Source of the DNA: an uncultured Clostridia bacterium
GTDB taxonomy: Bacteria > Bacillota > Clostridia > Oscillospirales > CAG-272
DNA length: 28,420 nt
NCBI GenBank assembly: GCA_937884385.1
Contig: CALGCW010000251.1
Coordinates: 1-28,420, forward strand
Direction of reading: 5' to 3'
In this document: one piece after another, positions 9,067 through 16,796 of the stretch
Layout of the letters: each line of letters begins with the position of its first letter
Position numbering within the stretch: the stretch's first letter is position 1
Program-made: the position numbers and the translations under genes
Notes under the pieces: generated by a model
Databases searched by the model: none
What the model was told of the DNA's origin: nothing
The model's input: only the letters and a program-made list of their open reading frames with translations

Positions 9067-9081
9067 AAAAAGCTGTATAAT
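9053..9081 (+). promoter_or_regulatory. Consensus sigma-A promoter of the ion transporter gene
   Basis: Perfect TTGACA (9053-9058) and TATAAT (9076-9081) with a 17-bp spacer. The -35 box lies within the last codons of the YwaF-like gene, which ends at 9066. Confidence 0.92.
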
Positions 9082-9128
9082 AAAAAGGATGTAAAAAAGT
9101 ATTATTAATTTCACAGGAGTAGTTATCT

Positions 9129-10397
9129 ATGAATATGTATCTAGCGCTTGCGCTTTTTGCGCTTACGTATGTGCTTATACTTGCATTCAGTAAGTACCGT
9201 ACATATATTGCTCTCGGCTCCGGCCTTATTTTCCTCTTATCGGGAATGCTTTCGCTTGGCAACGTTGGCGAGGCGATAGACTTCAACGTTCTTCTTATGA
9301 TCGCAGGATCTATGGGTCTTGTTCAGCTCTTTATCGACTCCAAGATGCCCGATCTTCTTGCGGAAATACTTATTAAAAAGGTTAAAAACGTTCAAATGGC
9401 AGCAGTGGCGCTTGCACTTTTTGCGGGTGTTATCTCTGCTTTTGTTGATAACGTGGCTACGGTCCTTATGATAGCACCGGTCGCTCTCCAAATATGCAAA
9501 AAGCTCAATACCAATCCCGTTCCATTTATTATAGGTATTGCGGTTTCCTCGAATCTTCAGGGTGCTGCAACGCTCGTTGGTGACACAACTGCCATTATGC
9601 TTGGTGGTGAGGCGGGAATGAGCTTCCTTGATTTCTTCTGGTATGAGGGCAAGCCCAGTATCTTCTTTGCAGTTGAGATAGGTGCTGTTGCAGCTGCAGC
9701 GATCCTTGCATTTATCTTCAGAAAAGAAAAGCAGCCCATTCCAAAGCAGGAAACTACCACCAAGGTGACGGATTACGTTCCTACTATCCTTCTCCTCGCA
9801 ATGCTTGCACTTCTTATCGGTGCTTCATTTATTGAAAACAAGCCTGACATCACCAACGGTCTTATCTGCTGTGTGCTTCTTGTCATCGGTCTTGTTTATA
9901 ACTATGTCAGAAACAAAACCAAAGAATCCGTTATCGGTCCTCTTAAGGCTATCGACTTTGAGACACTCGGTCTTCTTTTCGGTCTCTTCCTTATGATCGG
10001 CGGTATCTCAGAGCAGGGTGTTATTGATGCTGCTGCACAGCTTCTTGCAAAGCTTGGCGGTGGAAATGAGTTCATTCTGTTTACCGTTATCGTTTGGTTC
10101 TCGGTGTTTATCTCTGCATTTATCGACAACATTCCTTACGTTGCAACGATGCTTCCTATTATCACAGGACTTGGAATCAACCCCACGCTTCTTTACTTCG
10201 GTCTTCTTTCCGGCGCGACGCTCGGCGGAAACTGCACTCCCATCGGTGCTTCTGCTAACATTACGGGTACTGCGATCCTTCGAAAAGAGGGTTATGAGGT
10301 CAAGAACAAGGACTTCTTCCGTATCGGTATTCCTTTCACGCTTGCGGCAGTTATTTCCGCTTACGTATATCTTTGGATCGTTTACGGTGTACTTTAA
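9129..10397 (+). CDS. ArsB/NhaD/SLC13-superfamily ion transporter
   Basis: The 422-residue polytopic protein has about ten or eleven membrane helices in two inverted halves. Each half carries the paired re-entrant signature of the ion-transporter superfamily: FVDNVATVLMIAP then SNLQGAATLVGDTTA in the first half, and FIDNIPYVATMLP then GATLGGNCTPIGASANI in the second. These resemble ArsB arsenite permeases, NhaD Na+/H+ antiporters and SLC13 carboxylate transporters, so the substrate is an ion or organic anion that cannot be specified. No arsenic-resistance genes lie nearby. AGGAGT precedes ATG 9129. It has its own promoter and terminator. Confidence 0.85.
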   Translation: MNMYLALALFALTYVLILAFSKYRTYIALGSGLIFLLSGMLSLGNVGEAIDFNVLLMIAGSMGLVQLFIDSKMPDLLAEILIKKVKNVQMAAVALALFAGVISAFVDNVATVLMIAPVALQICKKLNTNPVPFIIGIAVSSNLQGAATLVGDTTAIMLGGEAGMSFLDFFWYEGKPSIFFAVEIGAVAAAAILAFIFRKEKQPIPKQETTTKVTDYVPTILLLAMLALLIGASFIENKPDITNGLICCVLLVIGLVYNYVRNKTKESVIGPLKAIDFETLGLLFGLFLMIGGISEQGVIDAAAQLLAKLGGGNEFILFTVIVWFSVFISAFIDNIPYVATMLPIITGLGINPTLLYFGLLSGATLGGNCTPIGASANITGTAILRKEGYEVKNKDFFRIGIPFTLAAVISAYVYLWIVYGVL

Positions 10398-10410
10398 TTA
10401 CCATAATATC

Positions 10411-10440
10411 AAAAGCACTCGGTCTTCCGAGTGCTTTTTT
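10411..10440 (+). terminator. Intrinsic terminator of the ion transporter gene
   Basis: An uninterrupted stem (10411-10422 with 10427-10438) closes on a TCTT loop and ends in six T. Confidence 0.92.
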
Positions 10441-10443
10441 GTG

Positions 10444-10472
10444 TTGACAAAAGGGAATATTTGAGGTATAAT
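10444..10472 (+). promoter_or_regulatory. Consensus sigma-A promoter of the CotH-family gene
   Basis: Perfect TTGACA (10444-10449) and TATAAT (10467-10472) with a 17-bp spacer, 4 bp after the upstream terminator. Confidence 0.92.
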
Positions 10473-10503
10473 TATAATAGCAAAATATGCGCAAAGGAGA
10501 ATA

Positions 10504-12546
10504 ATGATGAAGAGAATAATTTCGCTTGCATTGGTCCTTATTACGGTCCTTGGGCTTTTTTCTTGCTTTGAGCCCATAGATCCGCAGATCTCACAGACCA
10601 CTACTCAAAGACCGCCCGTTGGCATTGGCAGTTCTACTACGACTACCAATCATTCACACGGAACCGGCACTACTACCACTACGGTAAACGGTGGAGGAAG
10701 TACGACAAGACCCTCGACGGGTACTACGACCACCGGTGATATCGGAAGCAATACTCCCATTGAGCCACCTGTGGCGGATACTGACGAGCTTAAGCTTTTT
10801 TATGAGCTTTTTGACTACAACAATCACGTGTCGATCCATCTTGACATCAGTGACAGCGAGCTTAAGAAGATACAGCAGGATTATGAAAAGTATTCCTCAT
10901 TTGGCTCGAAGTCCCCGATCTACAGAATGGCTGACATGTACGTGACGATCACGAAGGCTGACGGCGAGAAGCTTCAGTACGTTATCGAGCAGGTCGGTGT
11001 CAGAATGAAGGGAAATACCTCAAGGACTCACTTCTATGACGACAGCAGCGGAATGTACAATCTCATCCATTTCAAGGTCAGCTTTGAGGAGACCTTTGAC
11101 GATGCGGAATACTACGGCAGCGATGCTCTTGTATGGACTGACGATGCGGCAAGAAAGGCACGAAAAAACAGGACCTTTGCCACACTTTCGAAGATCGATA
11201 TGAGATGGAACAGAAACGACGATCCTACTTATATCAGAGAGATATACGCTTACGATATCTACAGAGAAAACGGAGTTCTTGCGCCCCACACAAATCTTGC
11301 GAGCGTTGATATCGGCGACGATCACGCAGGCGTTTGGGTATTCTATGAGCCCATCGATAAGATCTTCCTTGAAAAGTATCTTCCCGAGGAGGCGCTTGGC
11401 GGCGACCTTTACAAGCTCGGTTGGACAAACGAGCCCGCGGATTTCACTAAATTCAGCTCCTACGGCGCTGAGGACGAGGATGCGGGAAAATTCTACGTTT
11501 ATGACATAAAAACCAACAAAAAAACAAGTGACCATTCATCATTGCGCAATCTTATAAACACTATCAAGTCAAATTCTCTTACAAAGAGCAGCTTTGAGAG
11601 TGTCATTGACGTTGAGAGCTTTCTCAATTATGCGGCGGTATCGTATATGATCGGCAATCCCGACGATCTCCGCAATAACTATAACAACAGCTACATCTAT
11701 TTCCGTGCGGATACGGGAAAAATGATAATCATTCCTTATGATATGGACAGAGGTCTCGGTGTCAATACGTGGAATCCTTACGGTCACGGCATGACGACGG
11801 ACAGCCCATTCCAGACTTATAACGTATGCGGCGATCAGCGAAACAATATGTTTAAGAAGTCCATCCACCAGGGCGGATTCCTTGTCAACGAGTATATTGA
11901 TGCGCTCAAGCGCGCGGATGCTTGCTATCTTTTCACAAACGAGGCATTCAAGGAGAGATTTAATATTGCGAAGTCTCTTTACGGAAACGATGCTACGCCT
12001 TCAAAGCAATACGGCAACGCTTGGGATTACAATTTCCATTTTGATATCAATGAGACCTGTCCTGCGGATTGGGACAAATGCATGTCCTTTTGCGATTATC
12101 TGAATGCGAAGAGAAAGACGATGTATTCTTACCTTGGTATGGACTACACCGAGCCCGACGATCCCGATAACGGAGATGACAGCACAGGCGGTGACACGGG
12201 TAATAACAACAATCAGCAAAACCCAGTCAGAGAATGGGATCTCTACCTTCGCGGAAACTTCAACGATAACAACTGGACAAATCAGTCACAGTACAGATTT
12301 AAAGCGGTAGGAGACGGCATATACAGCGTTGACGTCTCTTGCCAGAACGAGCTTTTTAAATTCAAGGTCTATAATGAAAAGCAGGGATCGGAAGGAGATG
12401 CTGCCTGGTACAACACCGTTGATGAAGAAAGGACGACTGTCTGGTTTGAATATCAGGGCGGACACGCCAACGTTCAGGTCAAGGCGGGAAGCTACACTGT
12501 TTACTTTGATACCAATACACAAACGCTCTATATTGTAGAAAAATAA
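10504..12546 (+). CDS. CotH-kinase-family lipoprotein with C-terminal carbohydrate-binding-like module
   Basis: The 680-residue protein begins with a lipoprotein signal (KR, hydrophobic core, lipobox LFSC with Cys21), so it should be anchored outside the membrane. A Thr/Gly/Ser-rich linker fills about residues 31-88. The CotH domain (about 95-550) shows GVRMKGNTSR (165-174), an IREIYAYDIYRENG segment and PYDMDRGLG (411-419), whose Asp413/Asp415 correspond to the metal-binding catalytic aspartates of CotH protein kinases. An acidic Asn/Gly/Asp linker leads to a beta-rich end module (about 577-680, LYLRGNFNDNNW) resembling starch-binding or CBM48-like folds. CotH kinases phosphorylate spore-coat or cellulosome proteins; the target here is unknown. 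AAAGGAGA precedes two adjacent ATG codons (10504, 10507). Confidence 0.88.
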   Translation: MMKRIISLALVLITVLGLFSCFEPIDPQISQTTTQRPPVGIGSSTTTTNHSHGTGTTTTTVNGGGSTTRPSTGTTTTGDIGSNTPIEPPVADTDELKLFYELFDYNNHVSIHLDISDSELKKIQQDYEKYSSFGSKSPIYRMADMYVTITKADGEKLQYVIEQVGVRMKGNTSRTHFYDDSSGMYNLIHFKVSFEETFDDAEYYGSDALVWTDDAARKARKNRTFATLSKIDMRWNRNDDPTYIREIYAYDIYRENGVLAPHTNLASVDIGDDHAGVWVFYEPIDKIFLEKYLPEEALGGDLYKLGWTNEPADFTKFSSYGAEDEDAGKFYVYDIKTNKKTSDHSSLRNLINTIKSNSLTKSSFESVIDVESFLNYAAVSYMIGNPDDLRNNYNNSYIYFRADTGKMIIIPYDMDRGLGVNTWNPYGHGMTTDSPFQTYNVCGDQRNNMFKKSIHQGGFLVNEYIDALKRADACYLFTNEAFKERFNIAKSLYGNDATPSKQYGNAWDYNFHFDINETCPADWDKCMSFCDYLNAKRKTMYSYLGMDYTEPDDPDNGDDSTGGDTGNNNNQQNPVREWDLYLRGNFNDNNWTNQSQYRFKAVGDGIYSVDVSCQNELFKFKVYNEKQGSEGDAAWYNTVDEERTTVWFEYQGGHANVQVKAGSYTVYFDTNTQTLYIVEK

Positions 12547-12750
12547 AAAACACCGCCTTCGGTCGGCGTGATACTCTTAACGGAGTATCACGCAGTCAAA
12601 TCCGTCTTCGACGGGTGAGATCCACCTGCGGTGGATGAAATCGCTTTCGCGATGAAATCCTGCTTCTCAGGGTTTATGATAGACGGATTTGATTTCATCT
12701 GAACGAAGTGAAGATTTTACCGTTGCACTGCAATGATTTCATTAAACCAA
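12547..12750. repeat. Hairpin-rich intergenic repeat region
   Basis: This non-coding stretch holds several short palindromes. A 10-bp stem (12567-12576 with 12583-12592) is followed by a GATCCACC/GGTGGAT hairpin and an ATCGC/GCGAT hairpin, separated by the recurring unit TGAAATC. An inverted pair CAAATCCGTC (12597-12606) and GACGGATTTG (12682-12691) encloses them, so the whole may fold as one branched structure. Arrays of this TGAAATC-with-hairpins type occur as dispersed repeats in clostridial genomes. I see no gene here. Confidence 0.6.
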
Positions 12751-12798
12751 CATAAAAAGAGATAACATTTCGGCTGTAAACCGATTTGTTATCTCTTT
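12751..12798 (-). terminator. Hairpin terminator for the minus-strand GlmM-fusion operon
   Basis: A 12-bp perfect stem (12756-12767 with 12787-12798) carries an inner CGG/CCG pairing (12771-12773 with 12781-12783). On the minus strand the stem runs into TTTTTATG, giving a short T tract. It lies about 170 bp downstream of the last gene of the operon. On the plus strand it is also followed by TTTCTG and may act in both directions. Confidence 0.6.
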
Positions 12799-12825
12799 CT
12801 GTTGTTATTAGAACTTGCTACGCAG

Positions 12826-12860
12826 AACCTTGTTATTTTCTTTGTTCATAACAAGGTTTT
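12826..12860. terminator. Second hairpin in the CotH/membrane-protein intergenic region
   Basis: An 11-bp perfect stem (12826-12836 with 12848-12858) has an 11-nt loop and is followed on the plus strand by T residues through 12860. It is AT-rich and could be a plus-strand terminator. From 12861 to 12968 I see no convincing gene, only a short open frame without a start signal. Confidence 0.45.
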
Positions 12861-12968
12861 GGACTTAGCCCATAATGAGCTTGTCAGGACAAATGCGATG
12901 CTTGCGCTTCACGATGCTTTAAAGCTCTGCGTCAAGAACATCATTCATTATGAAGGCGGTCTTTCTTT

Positions 12969-13838
12969 TTAGTACCATCTCATTTTTTCGAGAACTGTTA
13001 TATTATCCACCACAAGGAAGCTTCTTGAGGTGCGAGAATCAAAGCCAACGGTATAGGTATGACCGTCGACGGTTGCTGTGAGCGCGTGAGAGAGCTCTGC
13101 GAGTGCGGTATATTCTCCGTATACGTAATTATCGATGACGAGCTCGTTCGTTCTCTTGACTCTGCGGTAAACAATTTTGTGCCCGTTTATGCTATGCTCC
13201 AGAAGAGTTCTGGATTTTACTGTGAGGTCGGCTGCTCTCAGCGGAGTGGAGTTGGGGATATCCTGCGCGACGAAAGCTTGGTCGGATGAGGCTTCTTCTG
13301 CTGCGGGTGCGGGCTCTTCTGCGGGTAGCTTTTTGAGCTTGCTGTGAGCGTTCAAGCCGCGTTCTATGGAAACTATCATTATTACGTGGAATACTATGTC
13401 TATCACGGTATGTACACTGAACACATAGAATACAAGATTGAATACAAGGTCAATGCATACATATGCAAGACCGAAGGCAAGCCAGCCGATCCTCTTTTTT
13501 GAAAGGAGGTATGCGAGCAGGAGAAGGGATGCGAGAAGTATTCCGATCGCAAGGAAGATGAAAAAGGCGTTTTCGGGGAGGAATTCCATATCCTCAAAGC
13601 CTTCTGTGTAGTATTCGGGCGGATATTTTCCGCACAGCATCATACCAAGGTCAACCGCCGCAAACGGGATCGCTATAGAGAAGATCATATACAGATCTCC
13701 GCCTACTGCAAGCATTACTATATTGATCATAGTGAGCACGAACACCCACAAAAGCTCGTTTCTCGCAAGCGTTATTTTGCTTTGGAGAAGCTCTCTGTCG
13801 GAGATTCTTGGATCGTTAGTCGTTCTAAATAAGCTCAT
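12969..13838 (-). CDS. Five-helix membrane protein of unknown function
   Basis: I do not recognise a family for this 289-residue protein. After a short polar N-terminus it has five predicted membrane helices (about 28-46, 49-68, 92-113, 118-140, 142-158). A Pro/Ala/Glu-rich linker (about 170-187) leads to a soluble C-terminal domain (about 195-289). That domain is rich in short beta-strand-like stretches with charged turns and may be a small beta sandwich. It is the last gene of a three-gene minus-strand operon, 18 bp after the GlmU-like gene, with AAAGGAG before its ATG at 13838. Position suggests a cell-envelope role, but nothing in the sequence proves it. Confidence 0.75.
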   Translation of the reverse strand: MSLFRTTNDPRISDRELLQSKITLARNELLWVFVLTMINIVMLAVGGDLYMIFSIAIPFAAVDLGMMLCGKYPPEYYTEGFEDMEFLPENAFFIFLAIGILLASLLLLAYLLSKKRIGWLAFGLAYVCIDLVFNLVFYVFSVHTVIDIVFHVIMIVSIERGLNAHSKLKKLPAEEPAPAAEEASSDQAFVAQDIPNSTPLRAADLTVKSRTLLEHSINGHKIVYRRVKRTNELVIDNYVYGEYTALAELSHALTATVDGHTYTVGFDSRTSRSFLVVDNITVLEKMRWY

Positions 13839-13856
13839 AGTGTATTCTCCTTTATC

Positions 13857-14519
13857 TTATACTTTTTTTACTACCTCGCGTGTTGCTTTAACGATGCAAT
13901 TTGAGGGATAGACCCCGCGAAGGGAAGTGAGTGGATAGACCGAGGTGTTCTTGCCGATCACGGTACCGGGATTTACTACTGCACCGCAGCCAACATCCGC
14001 ACCGTCGCCGAGAATTCCACCTATTTTGCGAAGCCCAGTCTCATAATCGGTCTCGCCGTGGATGACGATGTTTTTACCGTCGGTCTTGAGGTTTGAGCAG
14101 ATAGTGCCCGCGCCCGTATGAGCCTTATTTCCAAGGATGGAGTCACCGACGTAATTATAATGCGGCACCTTTGAACCGTTCAGCAGTATTGAATTCTTCA
14201 TTTCGGTGGAGTTGCCGATCACACAGCCCTCTCCCACTATGACTGCGCCTCTTATGAATGCGCCGGGGCGAACCTCGGTTCCGTGTCCGATGACGGTCGG
14301 CCCCTCAATAGTTGCCGTGGGATAGATCTTGACGTCCCTGCCGACAAGGACTCCTTCTTTATAGAGCGTGTAGCCTTCGATGCCTTCGTCGACGAGCTTT
14401 TTTGCAAGTGCCTTGATTTTAGGAAGCATTTCCCAGGGGTATTCGGCCTCTTCAAACAGTGAAGCAAGGTGGGGTATCGTGCAATCGAACAGCTCGCGCG
14501 TTTTTACCTGTTTAAACAT
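13857..14519 (-). CDS. GlmU-like left-handed beta-helix (hexapeptide repeat) acyltransferase-type protein
   Basis: The 220-residue protein has a short helical N-terminus and then hexapeptide repeats of the left-handed beta-helix fold from about residue 54 to 210 (for example PTVIGHGTEVRPGAFIRG). The segment LGNKAHTGAGTICSN and the later GDGADVGCGAVVNPGTVIGKN resemble the acetyltransferase half of GlmU, but the nucleotidyltransferase half (about 230 residues) is absent. It may acetylate glucosamine-1-phosphate or bind a sugar nucleotide; this is inferred from homology and from the adjacent GlmM. Its ATG overlaps the end of the GlmM-fusion gene by 8 bp, with GGAGGG upstream, indicating coupled translation. 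Confidence 0.82.
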   Translation of the reverse strand: MFKQVKTRELFDCTIPHLASLFEEAEYPWEMLPKIKALAKKLVDEGIEGYTLYKEGVLVGRDVKIYPTATIEGPTVIGHGTEVRPGAFIRGAVIVGEGCVIGNSTEMKNSILLNGSKVPHYNYVGDSILGNKAHTGAGTICSNLKTDGKNIVIHGETDYETGLRKIGGILGDGADVGCGAVVNPGTVIGKNTSVYPLTSLRGVYPSNCIVKATREVVKKV

Positions 14520-16131
14520 TAGTATGCCCTCCGTCCACTATAGCTTTGACGATGATCTCTGCGAGTTCTCTGCATTTTTGCTCGGTTTCGCTTTCGATCA
14601 TAACTCGGATAACGGGTTCTGTTCCGCTTTGGCGAAGCAGGGCGCGTCCGTTGCCGCCTATAAGTCTTTCCACCTCGTTAAGGGTGGAGAGGACGTTTTT
14701 ATCGTTCATTACTGCGTCTTTATTCTTAACGCGAACGTTTTTAGTGAACTGTGGGTAGAGCATCACGTCCTCAACGAGGGCAGAAAGTGTGGTTTTACTG
14801 TCACAGATCTCCTCGGTGATCATAATTGCGGTCAAAAGTCCGTCACCTGTGGTCGCGTATTTCTTCATAATTATATGGCCCGATTGTTCGCCGCCGATGG
14901 CGTACCCCTTTTCCTGCATACACTCGTATACGAAGCGGTCGCCCACCTTCGTTTGTATGCAACGGATGCCGAGCTTATTAAGGCTTGAAACGAAGCCGCT
15001 GTTTGACATTACGGTTGCGACTACGGTATTATCGTTGAGCATTCCGCGATTTTTAAGCCTTTTAGCCAGCAGGTACATAATCTTGTCACCGTCCACCACG
15101 TTTCCGTGCTCGTCTACGGCAAGACAACGGTCGGTATCACCGTCGAAGGCAAAACCGACATCGAGGTGCTTTTCTCTTACGAGCTTGATGAGACTTTCAA
15201 GGTGGGTAGAGCCGCAATTGAGGTTGACGTTGAGTCCGTCAGGCTCGTCACCGATAACATAAAGCTGTGCGCCGAGTGCGCCGAACACGGCTCTGGCTAT
15301 TGACCAGGAGGCTCCGTTCGCGCAGTCGAGACCGATGCGGAGCTTTTTATATGAGTTTGAAGCGAGAGAGATCAGATATCCGATGTATCTGTTTCTGCCG
15401 CTTACGTAATCGTGGATACAGCCGATCCTTTCGCCAACGGCAAGAGGAAGGTCGTCATCGGTTATTCCGAGAGAGCCGAGATCACCGTCGAGGTATGCTT
15501 CGATGAGCGCTGTGGTGTCATCGTCGAGCTTTTCGCCGTAGCGGTTTATTACCTTGATGCCGTTATCGTTGAATGGATTGTGAGAGGCGGTTATCATAAT
15601 GCCACAGTCAAATCCGTCGGTCCTTGTGATATAGGAAACACTGGGCGTTGTCGTCACGTGAAGAATATATGCGTCTGCTCCGCTTGTGGCGATGCCCGAT
15701 GCAATGGCGTATTCAAGCATATAGCTTGAGCGTCTTGTGTCTTTTCCAATTACTATTTTGGGGCGCGCGTTCTTTTGACCCGTGCTGGAGTGGTGTAAGC
15801 CGTAATACCAGCCGAGAAATCTGCCGACCTTGTATGCGTGAAGGGAAGTAAGGTTGACGTTTGCCTCACCTCTGAAGCCGTCGGTGCCAAAATACTTGTT
15901 TTTTAGCGGAACAACGGGAGATGGGGAGATGTCGACGGTATCACGCAAAAGCTCGTCGCAGCTTGTGTCGAAAATATCGGAGAGGAGGAGTATCTTGTCT
16001 ATCTGGGGGAGAGCTTGATCCATTTCCCATTTTGAAACGGATTGGCGGGAAACACCGAGCAACTCTGCGAGCTTTTCCTGCGAAATGCCCATATTATTTC
16101 TGAGCTGAATCAATTTTTGTCCGATGGTCAT
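14512..16131 (-). CDS. glmM: XRE helix-turn-helix domain fused to phosphoglucosamine mutase
   Basis: One uninterrupted 539-residue frame encodes a complete XRE/Cro-type HTH (about residues 4-60, with ISQEKLAELLGVSRQSVSKWE) followed directly by a full-length GlmM. GlmM converts glucosamine-6-phosphate to glucosamine-1-phosphate for cell-wall precursor synthesis. Its landmarks are all present: KYFGTDGFRGEA (79-90), the phosphoserine loop TASHNP with Ser183, the metal-binding DGDTDR (330-335), GGEQSGH (413-419) and RQSGTEP near the C-terminus. The usual GlmM start just before KYFGTDGFRG has no Met here, so the enzyme can only be made with the HTH. The start at 16131 has AAGGAGA upstream. The fusion suggests an enzyme that also binds DNA, perhaps controlling its own operon (inference). 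Confidence 0.93.
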   Translation of the reverse strand: MTIGQKLIQLRNNMGISQEKLAELLGVSRQSVSKWEMDQALPQIDKILLLSDIFDTSCDELLRDTVDISPSPVVPLKNKYFGTDGFRGEANVNLTSLHAYKVGRFLGWYYGLHHSSTGQKNARPKIVIGKDTRRSSYMLEYAIASGIATSGADAYILHVTTTPSVSYITRTDGFDCGIMITASHNPFNDNGIKVINRYGEKLDDDTTALIEAYLDGDLGSLGITDDDLPLAVGERIGCIHDYVSGRNRYIGYLISLASNSYKKLRIGLDCANGASWSIARAVFGALGAQLYVIGDEPDGLNVNLNCGSTHLESLIKLVREKHLDVGFAFDGDTDRCLAVDEHGNVVDGDKIMYLLAKRLKNRGMLNDNTVVATVMSNSGFVSSLNKLGIRCIQTKVGDRFVYECMQEKGYAIGGEQSGHIIMKKYATTGDGLLTAIMITEEICDSKTTLSALVEDVMLYPQFTKNVRVKNKDAVMNDKNVLSTLNEVERLIGGNGRALLRQSGTEPVIRVMIESETEQKCRELAEIIVKAIVDGGHTNV

Positions 16132-16157
16132 AAAAATCGTCTCCTTTTTGTTTGAGA

Positions 16158-16186
16158 ATTATAAGATATTATATTTAAAATATGAA
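16158..16186 (-). promoter_or_regulatory. Candidate promoter of the XRE-GlmM operon
   Basis: On the minus strand a perfect TATAAT (16163-16158) lies 17 bp from TTCATA (16186-16181), which matches the -35 consensus at 4 of 6 bases. It is about 27 bp upstream of the start codon. The region just upstream is extremely AT-rich. Confidence 0.55.
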
Positions 16187-16232
16187 AGTCTTATTCTATA
16201 TAATGTTATACTATAAATATAGCATAAAGTGT

Positions 16233-16250
16233 AGGTGCTTGCAAGTGCCT
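16233..16250. promoter_or_regulatory. Imperfect 18-bp palindrome upstream of the XRE-GlmM operon (possible operator)
   Basis: AGGTGCTTGCAAGTGCCT has a perfect CTTGCAAG core and matching AGG/CCT ends; only one pair of positions on each side breaks the dyad. It lies about 50 bp upstream of the proposed -35 box. An operator for the HTH of the fused enzyme is a guess based on position and symmetry. Confidence 0.3.
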
Positions 16251-16257
16251 ATAAACA

Positions 16258-16285
16258 AAAAAATGCAACCTGCGGTTGCAATTTT
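16258..16285. terminator. Short hairpin with A/T flanks
   Basis: TGCAACC (16264-16270) pairs with GGTTGCA (16274-16280) over a TGC loop. An A run precedes it and ATTTTG follows it, so it could terminate transcription in either direction. It separates the GlmM operon from the accessory region. Confidence 0.5.
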
Positions 16286-16708
16286 GTAATATTCAAGGCG
16301 AAAAATTAGTTTTTGAGCGAGAAAATGGGTCGACTGCCGCAAACAAGGGTTGATTTTTGGTTGAGTGAAGAGGGGCTTTGCCTTCGGCAAAATTATTCTG
16401 CTCGCCGCTTAAATGCAAGCATTACGCGTTCTTCGCAGAATAAGCGCACTCGCATTCCGCTTGAGTATTGGAGCTTTCGGACTCGAACTCGCGGCATCGA
16501 CGTCTCAAACCGTAAAAGCCTTGTAAAATAAGGGCTTTCGGGTGATTTTCGGTACTTTTTAGTCTGAAATCACTGCTTTCGTGTGCTCTTACAAGCACTG
16601 TTTCCACATAGTCCGAAGCCGTAGATGGTCAAAGGTGTGGTCAAAGCCAATTTTTCCGAGAACTCGCGCACCTAACCGACATAGCAGTTCGTCGTTCTTT
16701 CTGCCAAT

Positions 16709-16737
16709 AGTATAGCATGCATTCGAAACGATTTCAA
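16709..16737 (-). promoter_or_regulatory. Orphan minus-strand promoter
   Basis: TTGAAA (16737-16732) and TATACT (16714-16709) on the minus strand are spaced by 17 bp. No recognisable gene lies downstream within about 400 bp, so it may drive a non-coding RNA or be left over from a lost gene. Confidence 0.45.
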
Positions 16738-16771
16738 GGTCCCCTGCTCAAAATGCAGAATTTGCGGTGCA

Positions 16772-16796
16772 GTAGTCAAAGAAAAGACCTTGCGAA
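16772..16796 (+). repeat. Left copy of an imperfect direct repeat flanking the AT-rich cassette
   Basis: This segment reads GTAGTCAAAGAAAAGACCTT followed by GCGAA. A related segment with the shared core TCAAAGAAAAG is at 24342-24366. The two lie just outside the AT-rich cassette, at comparable distances, in the same orientation. Confidence 0.35.

Noticed and set aside
12597..12691. Insertion sequence or transposon bounded by the inverted repeat
   Set aside because: Only 95 bp with no transposase and no visible target duplication; better described as a structured repeat.
16465..16505. tRNA-like T-loop string GTTCGAGTCC on the minus strand
   Set aside because: The flanking bases do not form a 5-bp T-stem and no acceptor, D-arm or anticodon arm can be built, so at most a decayed fragment.
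16422..16607. Minus-strand 61-codon open frame in the left junction
   Set aside because: No ribosome binding site and no family resemblance; Arg/Ser-rich with the look of non-coding DNA.
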